From Roseiarcus sp963787135 (GTDB taxonomy: Bacteria; Pseudomonadota; Alphaproteobacteria; Rhizobiales; Beijerinckiaceae): a DNA stretch of 64,000 bases. A program made the translations under genes and the position numbers. Location of the stretch: positions 117,023 through 181,022 of the forward strand of contig CAWBBW010000038.1 in NCBI GenBank assembly GCA_963787135.1, given 5' to 3'. Under the pieces are notes generated by a model. That model made no database searches and was not told the DNA's origin. It saw only the letters and a list, made by a program, of their open reading frames with translations. Below are positions 45,677 through 54,316 of this stretch, piece by piece (the first letter of the stretch is position 1; each line of letters opens with the position of its first letter).

Positions 45677-46006
45677 GTGAAGCCGGACGATGACTCAGTT
45701 TTTCGGGCTTTGGCCGATGCGAGCCGCCGGCGGCTCCTGGACCGGCTTGCACGCGAAGAACGGCCAGACGCTTGCGCGAATTGTGCGCAGGGGCTGGCGA
45801 TGACCCGTCAGGCGGTCGCCAAGCACCTGGCCATTCTCGAAGAGGCGAACCTCGTCTCGTGGAGACGGCAGGGTCGCGAAAAGCTGCACTTCATCAATCC
45901 GGCGCCGATCAACGCCATCGCCGAGCGCTGGATCGCAAAGTTCGAGCGCCACCGCCTCACCGCCCTTTCAGCCCTCAAAGCAAAACTCGAAGGAGACGAG
46001 ACATGA
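45677..46006 (+). CDS. ArsR-family (metal-independent, SRPBCC-linked) transcriptional regulator
   Basis: A 109-residue winged HTH protein: VFRALADASRRRLLDRLARE, CAQGLAMTRQAVAKHLAILE, LVSWRRQGREKLHFINPAPI. This is the group typically encoded upstream of an SRPBCC/AHSA1 protein. The GTG at 45677 is the probable start, since upstream codons overlap the promoter. The stop overlaps the ATG of the SRPBCC gene by four bases (ATGA). Confidence 0.85.
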   Translation: MKPDDDSVFRALADASRRRLLDRLAREERPDACANCAQGLAMTRQAVAKHLAILEEANLVSWRRQGREKLHFINPAPINAIAERWIAKFERHRLTALSALKAKLEGDET

Positions 46007-46450
46007 CCAAGGAGAGCCGCTTCGTCTATGTGATCTATATCCGCACCACGCCCGAAAAACTGTGGGCGGCGCTGACGAGCGCGGATTTCGCCCAGCAATA
46101 CTGGCGAGGCGCGAGGCCCGAGGCGGAATGGAAGGCCGGCGGATCGTGGAAGCTCGTCTATCCCGACGGCCGGGTCGACGGACATGGGCGAGATCGTCGA
46201 GTTCGAGCCGCCGAAGCGCCTCCGCATACGCTGGCGCAACGAATTCAGGCCGGAGCTCAAGGCGGAAGGCTGGTCGCTCTGCACGATGGAGATCGAACCC
46301 ATCGGCGATGCGGTCAAACTGACCGTCGCCCACAGCATCGAGCGCGAGGCCTCGCAATTCATCGCGGCGGTGACCGAGGGCTGGCCGCAGATCCTTTCCA
46401 ATCTCAAGTCGCTCTTGGAGACCGGGTCTGTCGTTCTGGGGCCGAAGTGA
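46003..46450 (+). pseudogene. SRPBCC/AHSA1-family protein, frame broken near 46180
   Basis: The first part (FVYVIYIRTTPEKLWAALTS, AEWKAGGSWKLVYPDGRV) and the second (MGEIVEFEPPKRLRIRWRNE, AVTEGWPQILSNLKSLLETG) form one START-like helix-grip protein of about 148 residues after a +1 shift near GTCGACGGACATG. Members bind hydrophobic ligands or act as AHSA1-like proteins. It is translationally coupled to the ArsR gene. Confidence 0.85.
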
Positions 46451-46465
46451 GCTCGGCTGGGAGCG

Positions 46466-46602
46466 CGCTCCTCCCCCCTTGTGGGGGAGGACAAAGGAGG
46501 GGGTCGCGCCGACGTTGCGGCCAGTAGGGTACGTCGAACACGCCAATCTCGATAATCGGCGCGACCCCCCACCCCAGCCCGCCCCCACAAGAGGGGGCGG
46601 GT
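46466..46602. repeat. composite inverted-repeat element (REP/BIME-like)
   Basis: Two local hairpins, CTCCCCCCTTGTGGGGGAG and CGCCCCCACAAGAGGGGGCG, lie outside a pair of arms GGGGGTCGCGCC (46499-46510) and GGCGCGACCCCC (46558-46569). The whole is nearly symmetrical and non-coding. I recognise the style as a frequent alphaproteobacterial intergenic repeat. Confidence 0.6.
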
Positions 46603-46644
46603 GCGCTAACGACGCCGTCGATTGAACCGAGATGCAGCAGGCTC

Positions 46645-47112
46645 CTACCCCCGGTCCCCGGCGTCGAGGATCCAGGTCCTGTCGGCGAAGGCGACATAGA
46701 TGCGCTCCTGCCCAAGCGCGGCGCCGAGTTCGGCCGCAAGCTCGTTCAGCATCGCCTCGATCGCGGCGTCCGAGAGGTGACCCAGATAGGCGTGCACCGC
46801 TTCGCCGGTGAAGAGCGCCACCGGTTCGCGGTCCGATCCGACCGAACCATCGTCACGCGGCCAGGCGTAGGTGACTTCCGCGCGGGTGAACATGCCCGAA
46901 AGCGCGGGCTCGCCGGCTTCGACCCGGCGCCTCATCCAGGCGCGGGCGGTGCGCACCGCCTCGGAGACGTCGAAGACGCGGCCCTCGGCGTCCCAGCCCT
47001 CGCGCAAGCCCACGCTGATACGAAAATCGCGTCGGGGCCCGTCGGAGCCGTCGACGACGACGTAGTCTTGGGGTCTGGGCTGGGACCTTGGAGGGTTCGA
47101 CGTTTCAGGCAT
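46645..47112 (-). CDS. hypothetical protein, about 155 residues
   Basis: I do not recognise the family. The sequence begins with a polar, Pro-rich segment (residues 1-18), then a compact domain with RDFRISVGLREGWDAEGRV, VRTARAWMRRRVEAGEPALS, VTYAWPRDDGSVGSDREPVA and a C-terminal QERIYVAFADRTWILDAG strand. Codon usage is typical of the neighbours, which supports a real gene. No signal peptide or membrane helix is seen. Confidence 0.65.
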   Translation of the reverse strand: MPETSNPPRSQPRPQDYVVVDGSDGPRRDFRISVGLREGWDAEGRVFDVSEAVRTARAWMRRRVEAGEPALSGMFTRAEVTYAWPRDDGSVGSDREPVALFTGEAVHAYLGHLSDAAIEAMLNELAAELGAALGQERIYVAFADRTWILDAGDRG

Positions 47113-47274
47113 GGCTGGGCTCGCCTGTTGTCATCGCACGCGATTGGGTGAAGATCGAGGGCATGGAAGCGCGGAGGCGCGATTCCCGAGCCGATCGGTA
47201 GACGCTTTCCCGAGACGCGCCTGTCGCAAGCCTATGAGACGACCGGACCGAAACAGCCATGGCAGAGCGCTAGC

Positions 47275-48702
47275 TTGGATCAGATTTTCGGCTCGTACGC
47301 GCTTTTCGAAGCCCAGGCGCTCCTGGTCGGCGCCTTTCATGTCGTGATCGCCGCGGCCGTCACTGCGCATGTGCTGATGACCAAGCGCGAGGTGCCGGCG
47401 GCGATCGGATGGATCGGGATGGCGTGGCTCGCGCCGGTCCTTGGAGCGCTCCTATATGTCGGATTCGGCGTCAACCGGGTCAAGCGTCGCGCGCGCCGGC
47501 TCATGGGACCCGATCGGGCCGACGGCGCCCAAATCACGGGCGACATGGCCTCGGAGGATCCGCTCGAGCGTCTTAAAGGGGCGATCGGCAAGATCACCGG
47601 CCAGGACACGGCGACCGGCAAGGTCGTCGCCATCCTCGAATGCGGCGATCAGGCTTACCCGCAGATGCTCGCGGCAATAGACGGCGCAAAATCTCACGTC
47701 CGGCTCGCCACCTATATCTTCCGCGCCGATGAGATCGGCCTGCAATTCATCGATGCGCTATCGAGAGCCCATCTTAGAGGCGTCAAAGTTCGCGTCCTGA
47801 TCGACGGCTTCGGCGGCGGATTCTTCCTTTCCCCCGCCTATCGCGCTTTGCGCAGGCGCGGCGTTCCCGCAGCACGTTTCTTGCACTCGGTGCTGCCGTG
47901 GAAGATGCCGTTCCTTGACCTGCGCCTGCACAAGAAAATTCTGGCCGTCGACGGAGAGACGGCGTTCGTCGGCGGCCTCAATATCGGGGCGGAGAACGTG
48001 ATCGCGAAGCGGCCGAAGGCGCCGGTCCGCGATACTCATTTTCGCGTCGAGGGAACGATCATCCGGCAGATCGAACACGAGTTCGACGACGACTGGTCAT
48101 TCACGACCGGCGAGGATCCGATCGGATCGGATTCGGCGCGCGAAGCGCCGGCAGTTGGCGGATCGACGATGCGCACGATAGCGGCCGGCCCGGACCAGGA
48201 AGTCGATCAGCTGATTCTTGTCCTTTTGTCGGCGATCAACCTGGCGCGGCATTCGATCCGGATCGCGACGCCCTATTTCGTGCCGGACGAGCAGCTGATC
48301 ACCGCCCTCCAGCTGGCGGCGCTGCGCGGGGTGGATGTGCATATCGTATTGCCCGCACACAATAATCACCGGCTGGTGGCCTGGGCGGCCCTCCCCCACA
48401 TGCGGCCGCTGGCGGAAACGGGATGCCAACTGTGGCTCTGCGCGCCGCCATTCGATCACTCGAAATTGATGACGATCGATGGTCAATGGAGTCTCATCGG
48501 CAGCGCGAATTGGGACATACGAAGCCTCCGGTTGAATTTCGAACTGACCGTCGAATTCTACCATCCGGGTCTGGCGGGCCGACTGACCGAGATAATCGAC
48601 GCCATGCGCTTTCAGCCGATAACTTTAGCGGATATCGATAAGCGTCCGTTCATCGTGAAACTGAGGGATGCAGCGGCGCGGCTCTCGATGCCCTATATAT
48701 GA
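47275..48702 (+). CDS. cardiolipin synthase (phospholipase D family)
   Basis: A 475-residue membrane-associated enzyme that condenses two phosphatidylglycerol molecules into cardiolipin. Two N-terminal helices (FHVVIAAAVTAHVLM and IGWIGMAWLAPVLGALLYVG) are followed by two HKD motifs, LHKKILAVDGETAFVGGLNI and DHSKLMTIDGQWSLIGSANW. Length and layout fit bacterial Cls. A TTG start at 47275 gives the family N-terminus. It is followed by an EEP-family gene, a pairing like E. coli ybhO-ybhP. Confidence 0.92.
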   Translation: MDQIFGSYALFEAQALLVGAFHVVIAAAVTAHVLMTKREVPAAIGWIGMAWLAPVLGALLYVGFGVNRVKRRARRLMGPDRADGAQITGDMASEDPLERLKGAIGKITGQDTATGKVVAILECGDQAYPQMLAAIDGAKSHVRLATYIFRADEIGLQFIDALSRAHLRGVKVRVLIDGFGGGFFLSPAYRALRRRGVPAARFLHSVLPWKMPFLDLRLHKKILAVDGETAFVGGLNIGAENVIAKRPKAPVRDTHFRVEGTIIRQIEHEFDDDWSFTTGEDPIGSDSAREAPAVGGSTMRTIAAGPDQEVDQLILVLLSAINLARHSIRIATPYFVPDEQLITALQLAALRGVDVHIVLPAHNNHRLVAWAALPHMRPLAETGCQLWLCAPPFDHSKLMTIDGQWSLIGSANWDIRSLRLNFELTVEFYHPGLAGRLTEIIDAMRFQPITLADIDKRPFIVKLRDAAARLSMPYI

Positions 48703-48726
48703 AACGAGTTTGAATCGAGGTCTGCC

Positions 48727-49449
48727 TTGAAGGTTGCATCCTACAACATCCACAAGTGTCGCGGCCTCGACGGCGTGACCCGGCCGGATCGAATCATCCG
48801 GGTCATTCGCGAGCTCGACGCCGACCTGATCGCGCTCCAGGAGGTCGACCGCCGGTTCGGCCGCCGCGGCGGGCTCCTCGATCCCGCCGCCGTCAGGAGC
48901 GAGACCGGACTGCAGCTTCTGGTGCAGTCGGACGTGTCGCACCGGCATGGCTGGCACGGCAATGCGCTTCTCGTTCGAGGCGATCCGGTCTCCTACCGGC
49001 GCTCACGGCTCAAGCTGCCGGGGCGCGAGCCGCGAGGCGCCATCGTCGCCGAGATCGACCTCGGCGACGGCGAGTTTCGCGTCATCGCGGCGCATCTTGG
49101 CCTCTTCCGGCTTTCGCGCGTCGACCAGGTCGACGCCCTGATGTCGGCGTTTCACGACCTGCCGCCAATGCCGACCATCCTGCTCGGCGATTTCAACGAA
49201 TGGCGAAGATGGGGGCGGTCCGCGTTGCGCGGATTCGAACCGACTTTCGGAGTGGCGCCGTCGATCCTCAGCTTCCCATCGCGGCGGCCAATTTTCGCGC
49301 TCGACCGGATTCTGGGCTGGCCGGCGGGCCTGATCACCGATCTCGCAGTGCACGATACGCCGCTCGCCCGCCGGGCCTCCGATCATCTTCCACTGACCGC
49401 CGAGGCGAACCTGGAAGCGAGGATGCCCGCGGCGCAGCGCGCGGCGTAA
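48727..49449 (+). CDS. endonuclease/exonuclease/phosphatase (EEP) family protein
   Basis: A 240-residue DNase I-like fold. KVASYNIHKCRGLDG (Asn at strand 1), LIALQEVDRRFG (catalytic Glu), ILLGDFNEW (Asp/Asn) and RRASDHLPLTAE (Asp-His pair) are complete. TTG start with GAGG upstream. It is encoded 24 bases after the cardiolipin synthase gene, as in the YbhP-type pair, so a phospholipid-linked role is as likely as a nuclease role. Confidence 0.9.
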   Translation: MKVASYNIHKCRGLDGVTRPDRIIRVIRELDADLIALQEVDRRFGRRGGLLDPAAVRSETGLQLLVQSDVSHRHGWHGNALLVRGDPVSYRRSRLKLPGREPRGAIVAEIDLGDGEFRVIAAHLGLFRLSRVDQVDALMSAFHDLPPMPTILLGDFNEWRRWGRSALRGFEPTFGVAPSILSFPSRRPIFALDRILGWPAGLITDLAVHDTPLARRASDHLPLTAEANLEARMPAAQRAA

Positions 49450-49451
49450 GT

Positions 49452-50132
49452 TTGGTCTTGAGGGAATCAAGACCGCCTGACGGCGGGGCAGCGCTCATAT
49501 CCCCCGCCCTTTCTGATCTCCTCGGTGACGTCAGGGCCTGCGTGGTATGCAAAGGCTCGTTGCCGTTCGGCCCGCGACCCGTCGTTCAGCTGGGCTCGCT
49601 CGCCCGCTTGCTCATCATCGGGCAGGCGCCGGGAAGGCGCGTGCATGAGTTCGGCGTTCCCTGGGAAGACGCGAGCGGGGCGCGTTTGCGCGAATGGATC
49701 GGTATCGACGAGGCGGCGTTCTACGATCCCACCCGGGTCGCGCTGATGCCGATGGGCTTCTGCTATCCCGGCGCGAGCAAGACCGGCGGCGATCGTCCGC
49801 CGCGGCCAGAATGCGCGCCGCTTTGGCACGGCCGCCTGCGAGAACACATGCCGAAGGTGGGTCTGACGCTTCTCGTCGGACTTCACGCGCAAAAGGCGTA
49901 TCTAACAGCGCTCCCTGCCAGGACGCTGACGGAGACCGTTCGCAATTTCGAGCGGTGTCCGCCGGGCTTCCTGCCGTTGCCGCATCCGAGCTGGCGCAGC
50001 ACGGGCTGGATGCGGCGCAATCCCTGGTTCGGGACAGAGGTTCTGCCGAAGCTGCGCGCACGGGTGGCGGCGGCGCTCGGCGAAGCCGCGGTGGTTGGGA
50101 CGGGCGCCGTGGCCGAAACCCGGCGCCCATAA
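49452..50132 (+). CDS. uracil-DNA glycosylase family protein
   Basis: A protein of about 226 residues. CVVCKGSLPFGPRPVVQLGS contains a short CxxC, LLIIGQAPGRRVHEFGVPWE is the catalytic G-Q-A-P-G motif with the family His, MPMGFCYPGASKTGGDRPPR follows, and LPLPHPSWRSTGWMRRNPWF is the C-terminal H-P-S motif. This subgroup is common in alphaproteobacteria and its base specificity is not clear. The start (TTG 49452 or 49458) is uncertain because no ATG or clear RBS is present. Confidence 0.85.
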   Translation: MVLRESRPPDGGAALISPALSDLLGDVRACVVCKGSLPFGPRPVVQLGSLARLLIIGQAPGRRVHEFGVPWEDASGARLREWIGIDEAAFYDPTRVALMPMGFCYPGASKTGGDRPPRPECAPLWHGRLREHMPKVGLTLLVGLHAQKAYLTALPARTLTETVRNFERCPPGFLPLPHPSWRSTGWMRRNPWFGTEVLPKLRARVAAALGEAAVVGTGAVAETRRP

Positions 50133-50135
50133 TTT

Positions 50136-50960
50136 CTAGCCTTTGATGAACGCCAGCAGGTCGGCGTTGATCGTCTCGGCCTGGGTGGTGATCATCCCGT
50201 GGGGGAAATCCTTGTAGGTTTTCAGGGTGCCGTTCTTCAGGAGCTTGGCGGACAGCGGGCCGGCCGCGACATAGGGGACGATCTGATCGTCCTCGCTGTG
50301 CATGACCAGCACCGGCACATTGATCTTCTTCAAGTCCTCGGTGAAGTCGGTCTGCGAGAAGGCGACGATGCCGTCGTAGTGCGCCTTCGCCCCGCCCATC
50401 ATGCCCTGCCGCCACCAGTTCCAGACCGCAGGCTCCACGGTCTTCACGCCCGGCCGGTTGAAGCCGTAGAACGGGCCGGCCGGCAAATCGTAATAGAACT
50501 GCGACCGGTTGGCTGCGAGCTGCGCCTGCAGGCCGTCGAAAACCTCCTTCGGCAAGCCCTTGGGATTGGCCGCGGTCTTCAGCATCAGCGGCGGCACGGC
50601 GCTGATCAACGCCGCTTTCGCCGCCCGGCTTTCGCCATGACGACCCAGATAGGCGGTCACCTCGCCGCCGCCGGTGGAATGGCCGACGTGGATCGCGTTC
50701 CTGAGGTCGAGATGCTCGGTCAGCGCCGCGAGATCTGCCGAGTAGTGGTCCATGTCGTGGCCGCCGCCGGTCTGGGTCGAACGCCCATGGCCGCGCCGGT
50801 CGTGGGCGATGACGCGGAAGCCCTTGCCGAGGAAGAAGAGCATCTGCGCATCCCAATCGTCCGCCGAAAGCGGCCAGCCGTGGCTGAACACGATCGGCTG
50901 GCCCGCGCCCCAATCCTTGTAGAAGATCTCGACGCCGTCCCTGGTGGTGATCGTTGGCAT
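50136..50960 (-). CDS. alpha/beta hydrolase, non-haem chloroperoxidase-like
   Basis: A 274-residue serine hydrolase. The start MPTITTRDGVEIFYKDWGAG is typical of cofactor-free haloperoxidase-like hydrolases. HGWPLSADDWDAQ carries the oxyanion region, VGHSTGGGEVTAYL the nucleophile Ser, VMHSEDDQIVPY the Asp and FPHGMITTQ the His. Most such proteins are esterases or perhydrolases in vivo. It is convergent with the glycosylase gene, three bases apart. Confidence 0.92.
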   Translation of the reverse strand: MPTITTRDGVEIFYKDWGAGQPIVFSHGWPLSADDWDAQMLFFLGKGFRVIAHDRRGHGRSTQTGGGHDMDHYSADLAALTEHLDLRNAIHVGHSTGGGEVTAYLGRHGESRAAKAALISAVPPLMLKTAANPKGLPKEVFDGLQAQLAANRSQFYYDLPAGPFYGFNRPGVKTVEPAVWNWWRQGMMGGAKAHYDGIVAFSQTDFTEDLKKINVPVLVMHSEDDQIVPYVAAGPLSAKLLKNGTLKTYKDFPHGMITTQAETINADLLAFIKG

Positions 50961-51083
50961 GTCGCAGTTCCCTTCGCTAAGAGGAGGCTGAATGCCCTCT
51001 GAGCTCGAAAGGGTACCGGCAACAGCTTCGGACCGCGACTGATAAAATCGTGTCAGGGCGGCCTCAAAGCGAGATAGGCGCGC

Positions 51084-51614
51084 TTACCCGGTGTTGACCT
51101 CGCCGATCAGCCGCCACTCGCCCGCAGCGTCCCGCTCGAGCGTCGTTGCGTGCAGCCCAAACGGTTCCGGCGTGACGCCGCGGATCCAAAGCTCCATCCG
51201 CTCGGCCTCGACCTCGATGAAAGCTGCGGCCGCGCGATCCGATTCGGTGGGGAAATATCGGTTGTAGGCGTCCTTCCAGCGTCCAGCGACCTCCGAGGGT
51301 CTCTCGCGCAGCGCAGCCGCGCCGGTCAGGGTGACGAAGGCGTCGTCGGCATCGCGCTGAAAGATGAGCGCGACCCTGCCGGCATGGCGGATGTCGGAGG
51401 CCTTGCGCGAACGACCGTCGGTGACGAACCGGATGGTCCAGTCGTCGTCGCCAGGCTCGGGCGGCAACCGCCCCATCGGGCGGGTGACGTTGGCGCCGCC
51501 CGCTTTGGATGCGGTCGTCAGCCAGCAATAGCGCACACTGGCGATCGTTTTGGCCGCGCCGGCGAGCAGCCGGCTCACTTCGCTACGATCGTGCTCGTCT
51601 TCCGCTCGCGACAT
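51084..51614 (-). CDS. pyridoxamine 5'-phosphate oxidase-family (general stress protein 26-like) protein
   Basis: A 176-residue split-barrel flavin-binding type protein. VRYCWLTTASKAGGANVTRP, WTIRFVTDGRSRKASDIRHA and RVALIFQRDADDAFVTLTG match the general-stress PNPOx subgroup. The start MSRAED was chosen for GGAGG five bases upstream. It is divergent from a TetR gene with a palindromic operator between them, so it is probably that regulator's target. Confidence 0.85.
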   Translation of the reverse strand: MSRAEDEHDRSEVSRLLAGAAKTIASVRYCWLTTASKAGGANVTRPMGRLPPEPGDDDWTIRFVTDGRSRKASDIRHAGRVALIFQRDADDAFVTLTGAAALRERPSEVAGRWKDAYNRYFPTESDRAAAAFIEVEAERMELWIRGVTPEPFGLHATTLERDAAGEWRLIGEVNTG

Positions 51615-51659
51615 TGGGACCTCCATTCCTGAGCCCCCGGGCTTCGACGATGCCATATC

Positions 51660-51690
51660 TTGACTGGATAGTCTAGACTGTCTAGTCTAC
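51660..51690 (+). promoter_or_regulatory. palindromic operator and promoter between the PNPOx-like and TetR genes
   Basis: TTGACT starts at 51660. The palindrome AGTCTAGACT (51670-51679) and an inverted repeat TAGAC-T-GTCTA (51674-51684) overlap, followed by TAGTCTAC. The cluster ends five bases before the TetR ATG, which is ideal for autorepression and control of the divergent gene. Operator function is inferred. Confidence 0.6.
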
Positions 51691-51694
51691 AAAA

Positions 51695-52264
51695 ATGGGA
51701 CGAGCGCTGTTCGACAATGCCGGTTTTCTCGCCGCGGCCCGCACGCTTGCATGCGAACGGGGTCCCGCGGCGGTGACGATCAATTCCGTCACCCGGCGCC
51801 TGAAAGCTCCGAAGGGGTCGTTCTATTACCGCTTCGCATCGCGCGACGCGCTGCTCGGCGAACTCTGGCTGGAAACGGCGCTTGCGTATCAGGAGGGGTT
51901 CGTGGCGGCGATCGAAGCCGGCGACGGGCTCGCCGCCGCGCTTCATACGCCAGCCTGGGTGCGTCTCAACCTCGACGACGCGCGATTGCTCCTGCTCTAC
52001 GACCGCCACGACTTCGTGCAGGGAGACTGGCCCGCCGCGCTCAAGCGCGGAGTCAGAGTTCAGGCCGAGCGGTTCGAATCCTGCCTCAGGCGCTTCGCGC
52101 GACAGGCCTTCGGCCGCGCCGGCCCCGCAGAGTTTCGTCGCGCCACGTTCGTGCTCGTCGAAGTTCCGTTGGCTGCAGTCAAGCCGCATCTTCGCCGGAG
52201 AGAGCCGCCGCCGCCGCTGGTCGATGAGCTGATAACCCGAACCTATCACGCGATCGTCGGGTGA
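51695..52264 (+). CDS. TetR-family transcriptional regulator
   Basis: A 189-residue protein. The N-terminal HTH reads TLACERGPAAVTINSVTRRL, KAPKGSFYYRFASRDALLGE, which is the TetR signature with G-S-F-Y-Y-R-F. The helical C-terminal ligand domain has a conserved YDRHDF segment. It lies directly behind the palindromic region at 51660-51690. Confidence 0.9.
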   Translation: MGRALFDNAGFLAAARTLACERGPAAVTINSVTRRLKAPKGSFYYRFASRDALLGELWLETALAYQEGFVAAIEAGDGLAAALHTPAWVRLNLDDARLLLLYDRHDFVQGDWPAALKRGVRVQAERFESCLRRFARQAFGRAGPAEFRRATFVLVEVPLAAVKPHLRRREPPPPLVDELITRTYHAIVG

Positions 52265-52289
52265 CCGGGCGCAAGCTGCGCCCTCCGCA

Positions 52290-52550
52290 TCAGGACGGGT
52301 GCGGCTCGCTTCGCCAGCTTGAGATCAGCTTCAGCCACGGCGCCGAATGGAAGGCGGTCATCAGCAAGTACATTGGGACCATTCCGCCAAGCGGGAACGG
52401 ATGCCGCGCGGCCGTGCAGAGCATGTCCGCCGGGCCGCTGATCACGCCGGTAAGCAGCGCCATGATGGCGAAGGTGGGCGCGGCTGCGAGGCATAGCCAG
52501 TCGGTGGCGCCGAGGGCTGGGTACGCTTGTTTGACTTCGTTGCGGTTCAT
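52290..52550 (-). CDS. small membrane protein
   Basis: An 86-residue protein with two hydrophobic segments (ATDWLCLAAAPTFAIMALLT and GGMVPMYLLMTAFHSAPWL). GGAG lies 10 bases before the ATG. Unrecognised family, although Trp/Pro placement looks conserved-membrane-like and not random. It is convergent with the TetR gene. Confidence 0.6.
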   Translation of the reverse strand: MNRNEVKQAYPALGATDWLCLAAAPTFAIMALLTGVISGPADMLCTAARHPFPLGGMVPMYLLMTAFHSAPWLKLISSWRSEPHPS

Positions 52551-52680
52551 CGGAAGCCCGCTCCGGAAGCTGATTCAACTTTGATCGCGCGGCCGCAGCC
52601 TCGTCGCCGTCTCTGGCGGAAGGTCGAAGCACCGGCGCGCGGTTCGTCGCCTGCCGGTTCTTCCGTCGTTCTCTATCTTG

Positions 52681-53484
52681 CTATGCAGGTTTTGGGTTTC
52701 CTGCGCGTTCACGAAACGCAGCCTCTCCAGCGTCCGACACCTGGATCCACTTAGGGTCGGGCGCCGCGTCGGGGACGTAACTCTCGTGCCAGTTCCACCA
52801 CTTGTACGGCCGGCTCTGCGGGTAGCCCTCCGGCAAGTCCTCCCACGCCTCCTGTCGCCCGAGCGCCGTCATGTCGAGGTAACTCCAGGTGGCGCCCATC
52901 GCCTCGTCGCCGCGGCTGTTGATCAAGTAGGTGCGGAACACCCGCTCGCCATCGCGGATGAATGCGTTGTGGCCGTGCCATTCGTCCACCCCGAAGTCGG
53001 CGTCGAAGCTGTCGGTGATGGTGTACCAGGGGATTTCCCAGCCCATCCGCGCTTTCAGGCGCGCGATGTCGGCCTGCGGCGCGCGCGAGGCATAGGCGAG
53101 GGTCGTGTCGCGCGCGTTGAGGTGTGCGAGGTGGGCGACCTGGTCGGCGCCCAGGGAACAGCCAATGCAGGCATGCTCCGGCCAGCCGTGCACGCCAGGC
53201 TCGAAAAAGGCGCGGTAGACGATCAGCTGACGGCGGCCTTCGAACAGGTCGAGCAGGCTAACCTTGCCCTGGGGACCCACGAATTCGTACGCCTTCTCGA
53301 CGGCCATCCACGGCATCCGCCGTCGCTCGGCGGCCAGCGCGTCACGGGCGCGGGTCAGGGCCTTCTCCTTCACGAGCATCTGCTGGCGCGCAGCTTCCCA
53401 GGCCTCCGGCGATACGATCGGAGGTGTGTTCATTCCGAGATGTCCTTTGTGATGCGCCATGTCTGCCGCATTGTTCGCGTCCAT
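52681..53484 (-). CDS. DUF899 (thioredoxin-like) family protein
   Basis: A 267-residue protein. RRRMPWMAVEKAYEFVGPQG, LLDLFEGRRQLIVYRAFFEP, CIGCSLGADQVAHLAHLNAR and GWEIPWYTITDSFDADFG are DUF899 hallmarks. The fold is thioredoxin/AhpC-like, with C-x-x-C in ACIGC. An alternative start is the ATG at 53433. It is encoded downstream of an ArsR-SRPBCC pair, an arrangement I recall as common, so it may share their regulation. Confidence 0.88.
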   Translation of the reverse strand: MDANNAADMAHHKGHLGMNTPPIVSPEAWEAARQQMLVKEKALTRARDALAAERRRMPWMAVEKAYEFVGPQGKVSLLDLFEGRRQLIVYRAFFEPGVHGWPEHACIGCSLGADQVAHLAHLNARDTTLAYASRAPQADIARLKARMGWEIPWYTITDSFDADFGVDEWHGHNAFIRDGERVFRTYLINSRGDEAMGATWSYLDMTALGRQEAWEDLPEGYPQSRPYKWWNWHESYVPDAAPDPKWIQVSDAGEAAFRERAGNPKPA

Positions 53485-53517
53485 CTTGTTCTCTCCCGTT
53501 CTTTCCGTGTTGCAGAG

Positions 53518-53982
53518 TCAGTCCTGCTCGTCGGCGATGGCGCCGAGGTTCCGGACCACCTTCTTCCAGCCTTCGCCCATGCTCCGGAAAGCGGTTTCAT
53601 TCTTCGGCAGGACGAAGCCCATGTGGACAAGGCGGACGCGCGTGCCCTCCGCCACTCTGGACAGGGTGAAGGTAACGACCGTGTCCAGTCGCGCGCCGTA
53701 TCCGACATTGTCCTCGTGGCCGCCCTTCCATGAGTAGGACAATCTCTTGTTCGGAATGATCTCGAGCACCTCGCAGTGGATGACGCCGTCCCAGGCGCCC
53801 CCGCAGGTCGTCTGGTAGGTGAAGCGATTGCCGACGACCGCTTCGAAGCCCGTCGGCGCCATCAGCCAGCGACTGACGAGCGCGCCGGTCGTAAGCGCTT
53901 TCCAGATCGTCTCCGGCGCGTGCGGAAAGACCTCGTCGACCACGATGTCCTGGATGTCGGACTTCAATGCGGCGTCGTTCAT
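53518..53982 (-). CDS. SRPBCC/AHSA1-family protein
   Basis: A 154-residue helix-grip protein (VVDEVFPHAPETIWKALTTG, ALVSRWLMAPTGFEAVVGNR, EGWKKVVRNLGAIADEQD). Its ATG overlaps the stop of the ArsR gene (ATGA), so the pair is coupled. This is the second ArsR-SRPBCC pair in the window; this copy of the SRPBCC gene is intact. Confidence 0.9.
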   Translation of the reverse strand: MNDAALKSDIQDIVVDEVFPHAPETIWKALTTGALVSRWLMAPTGFEAVVGNRFTYQTTCGGAWDGVIHCEVLEIIPNKRLSYSWKGGHEDNVGYGARLDTVVTFTLSRVAEGTRVRLVHMGFVLPKNETAFRSMGEGWKKVVRNLGAIADEQD

Positions 53983-54309
53983 GGATCGATCTCCTTCAAG
54001 AGGGTTCTGAGGTTGGCGAAACGCTCGCGCCAGAAGACGCCGTAATGGCTCATCCAGTCGACGAGCGGCCCGAGGCCCTCGGGCTCTGCGCGATAATAGA
54101 CGTTGCGGCCTTCGGCGCGCTCGGCGACCAGACCAGCCAGCCTTCAAGGATTTGAGATGCTGCGAGATGGCGCCCTGCGTCACCCCGCTCCCCCGCGTCA
54201 GCCCGACCACGGTAATCTCGTCGGAGCTGACGACCCGCTCGAACACGGCTCGCCGGGTGGGATCGGCGAGCGCGCGCATGACGGCGGTGATGGCGGCGGC
54301 TTCGGTCAT
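53979..54309 (-). pseudogene. ArsR-family regulator of the SRPBCC pair, frame broken near 54137
   Basis: The start of the protein (MRALADPTRRAVFERVVSSD, GVTQGAISQHLKSLK) is followed after a +1 shift by AGLVAERAEGRNVYYRAEPE, GLGPLVDWMSHYGVFWRERF and LKEIDP. The break lies at GCTGGCTGG; with one G fewer the sequence reads K-A-A-G-L-V, the family form. The start at 54309 is chosen over 54318 because the latter overlaps the -10 box. It is probably a leaderless gene. Confidence 0.8.
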
Positions 54310-54316
54310 GACAGAC

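Noticed and set aside
52070..52090. tRNA-like GGTTCGAATCC (also near 49240 on the minus strand)
   Set aside because: Both lie inside well-supported coding genes and no cloverleaf can be drawn around them.
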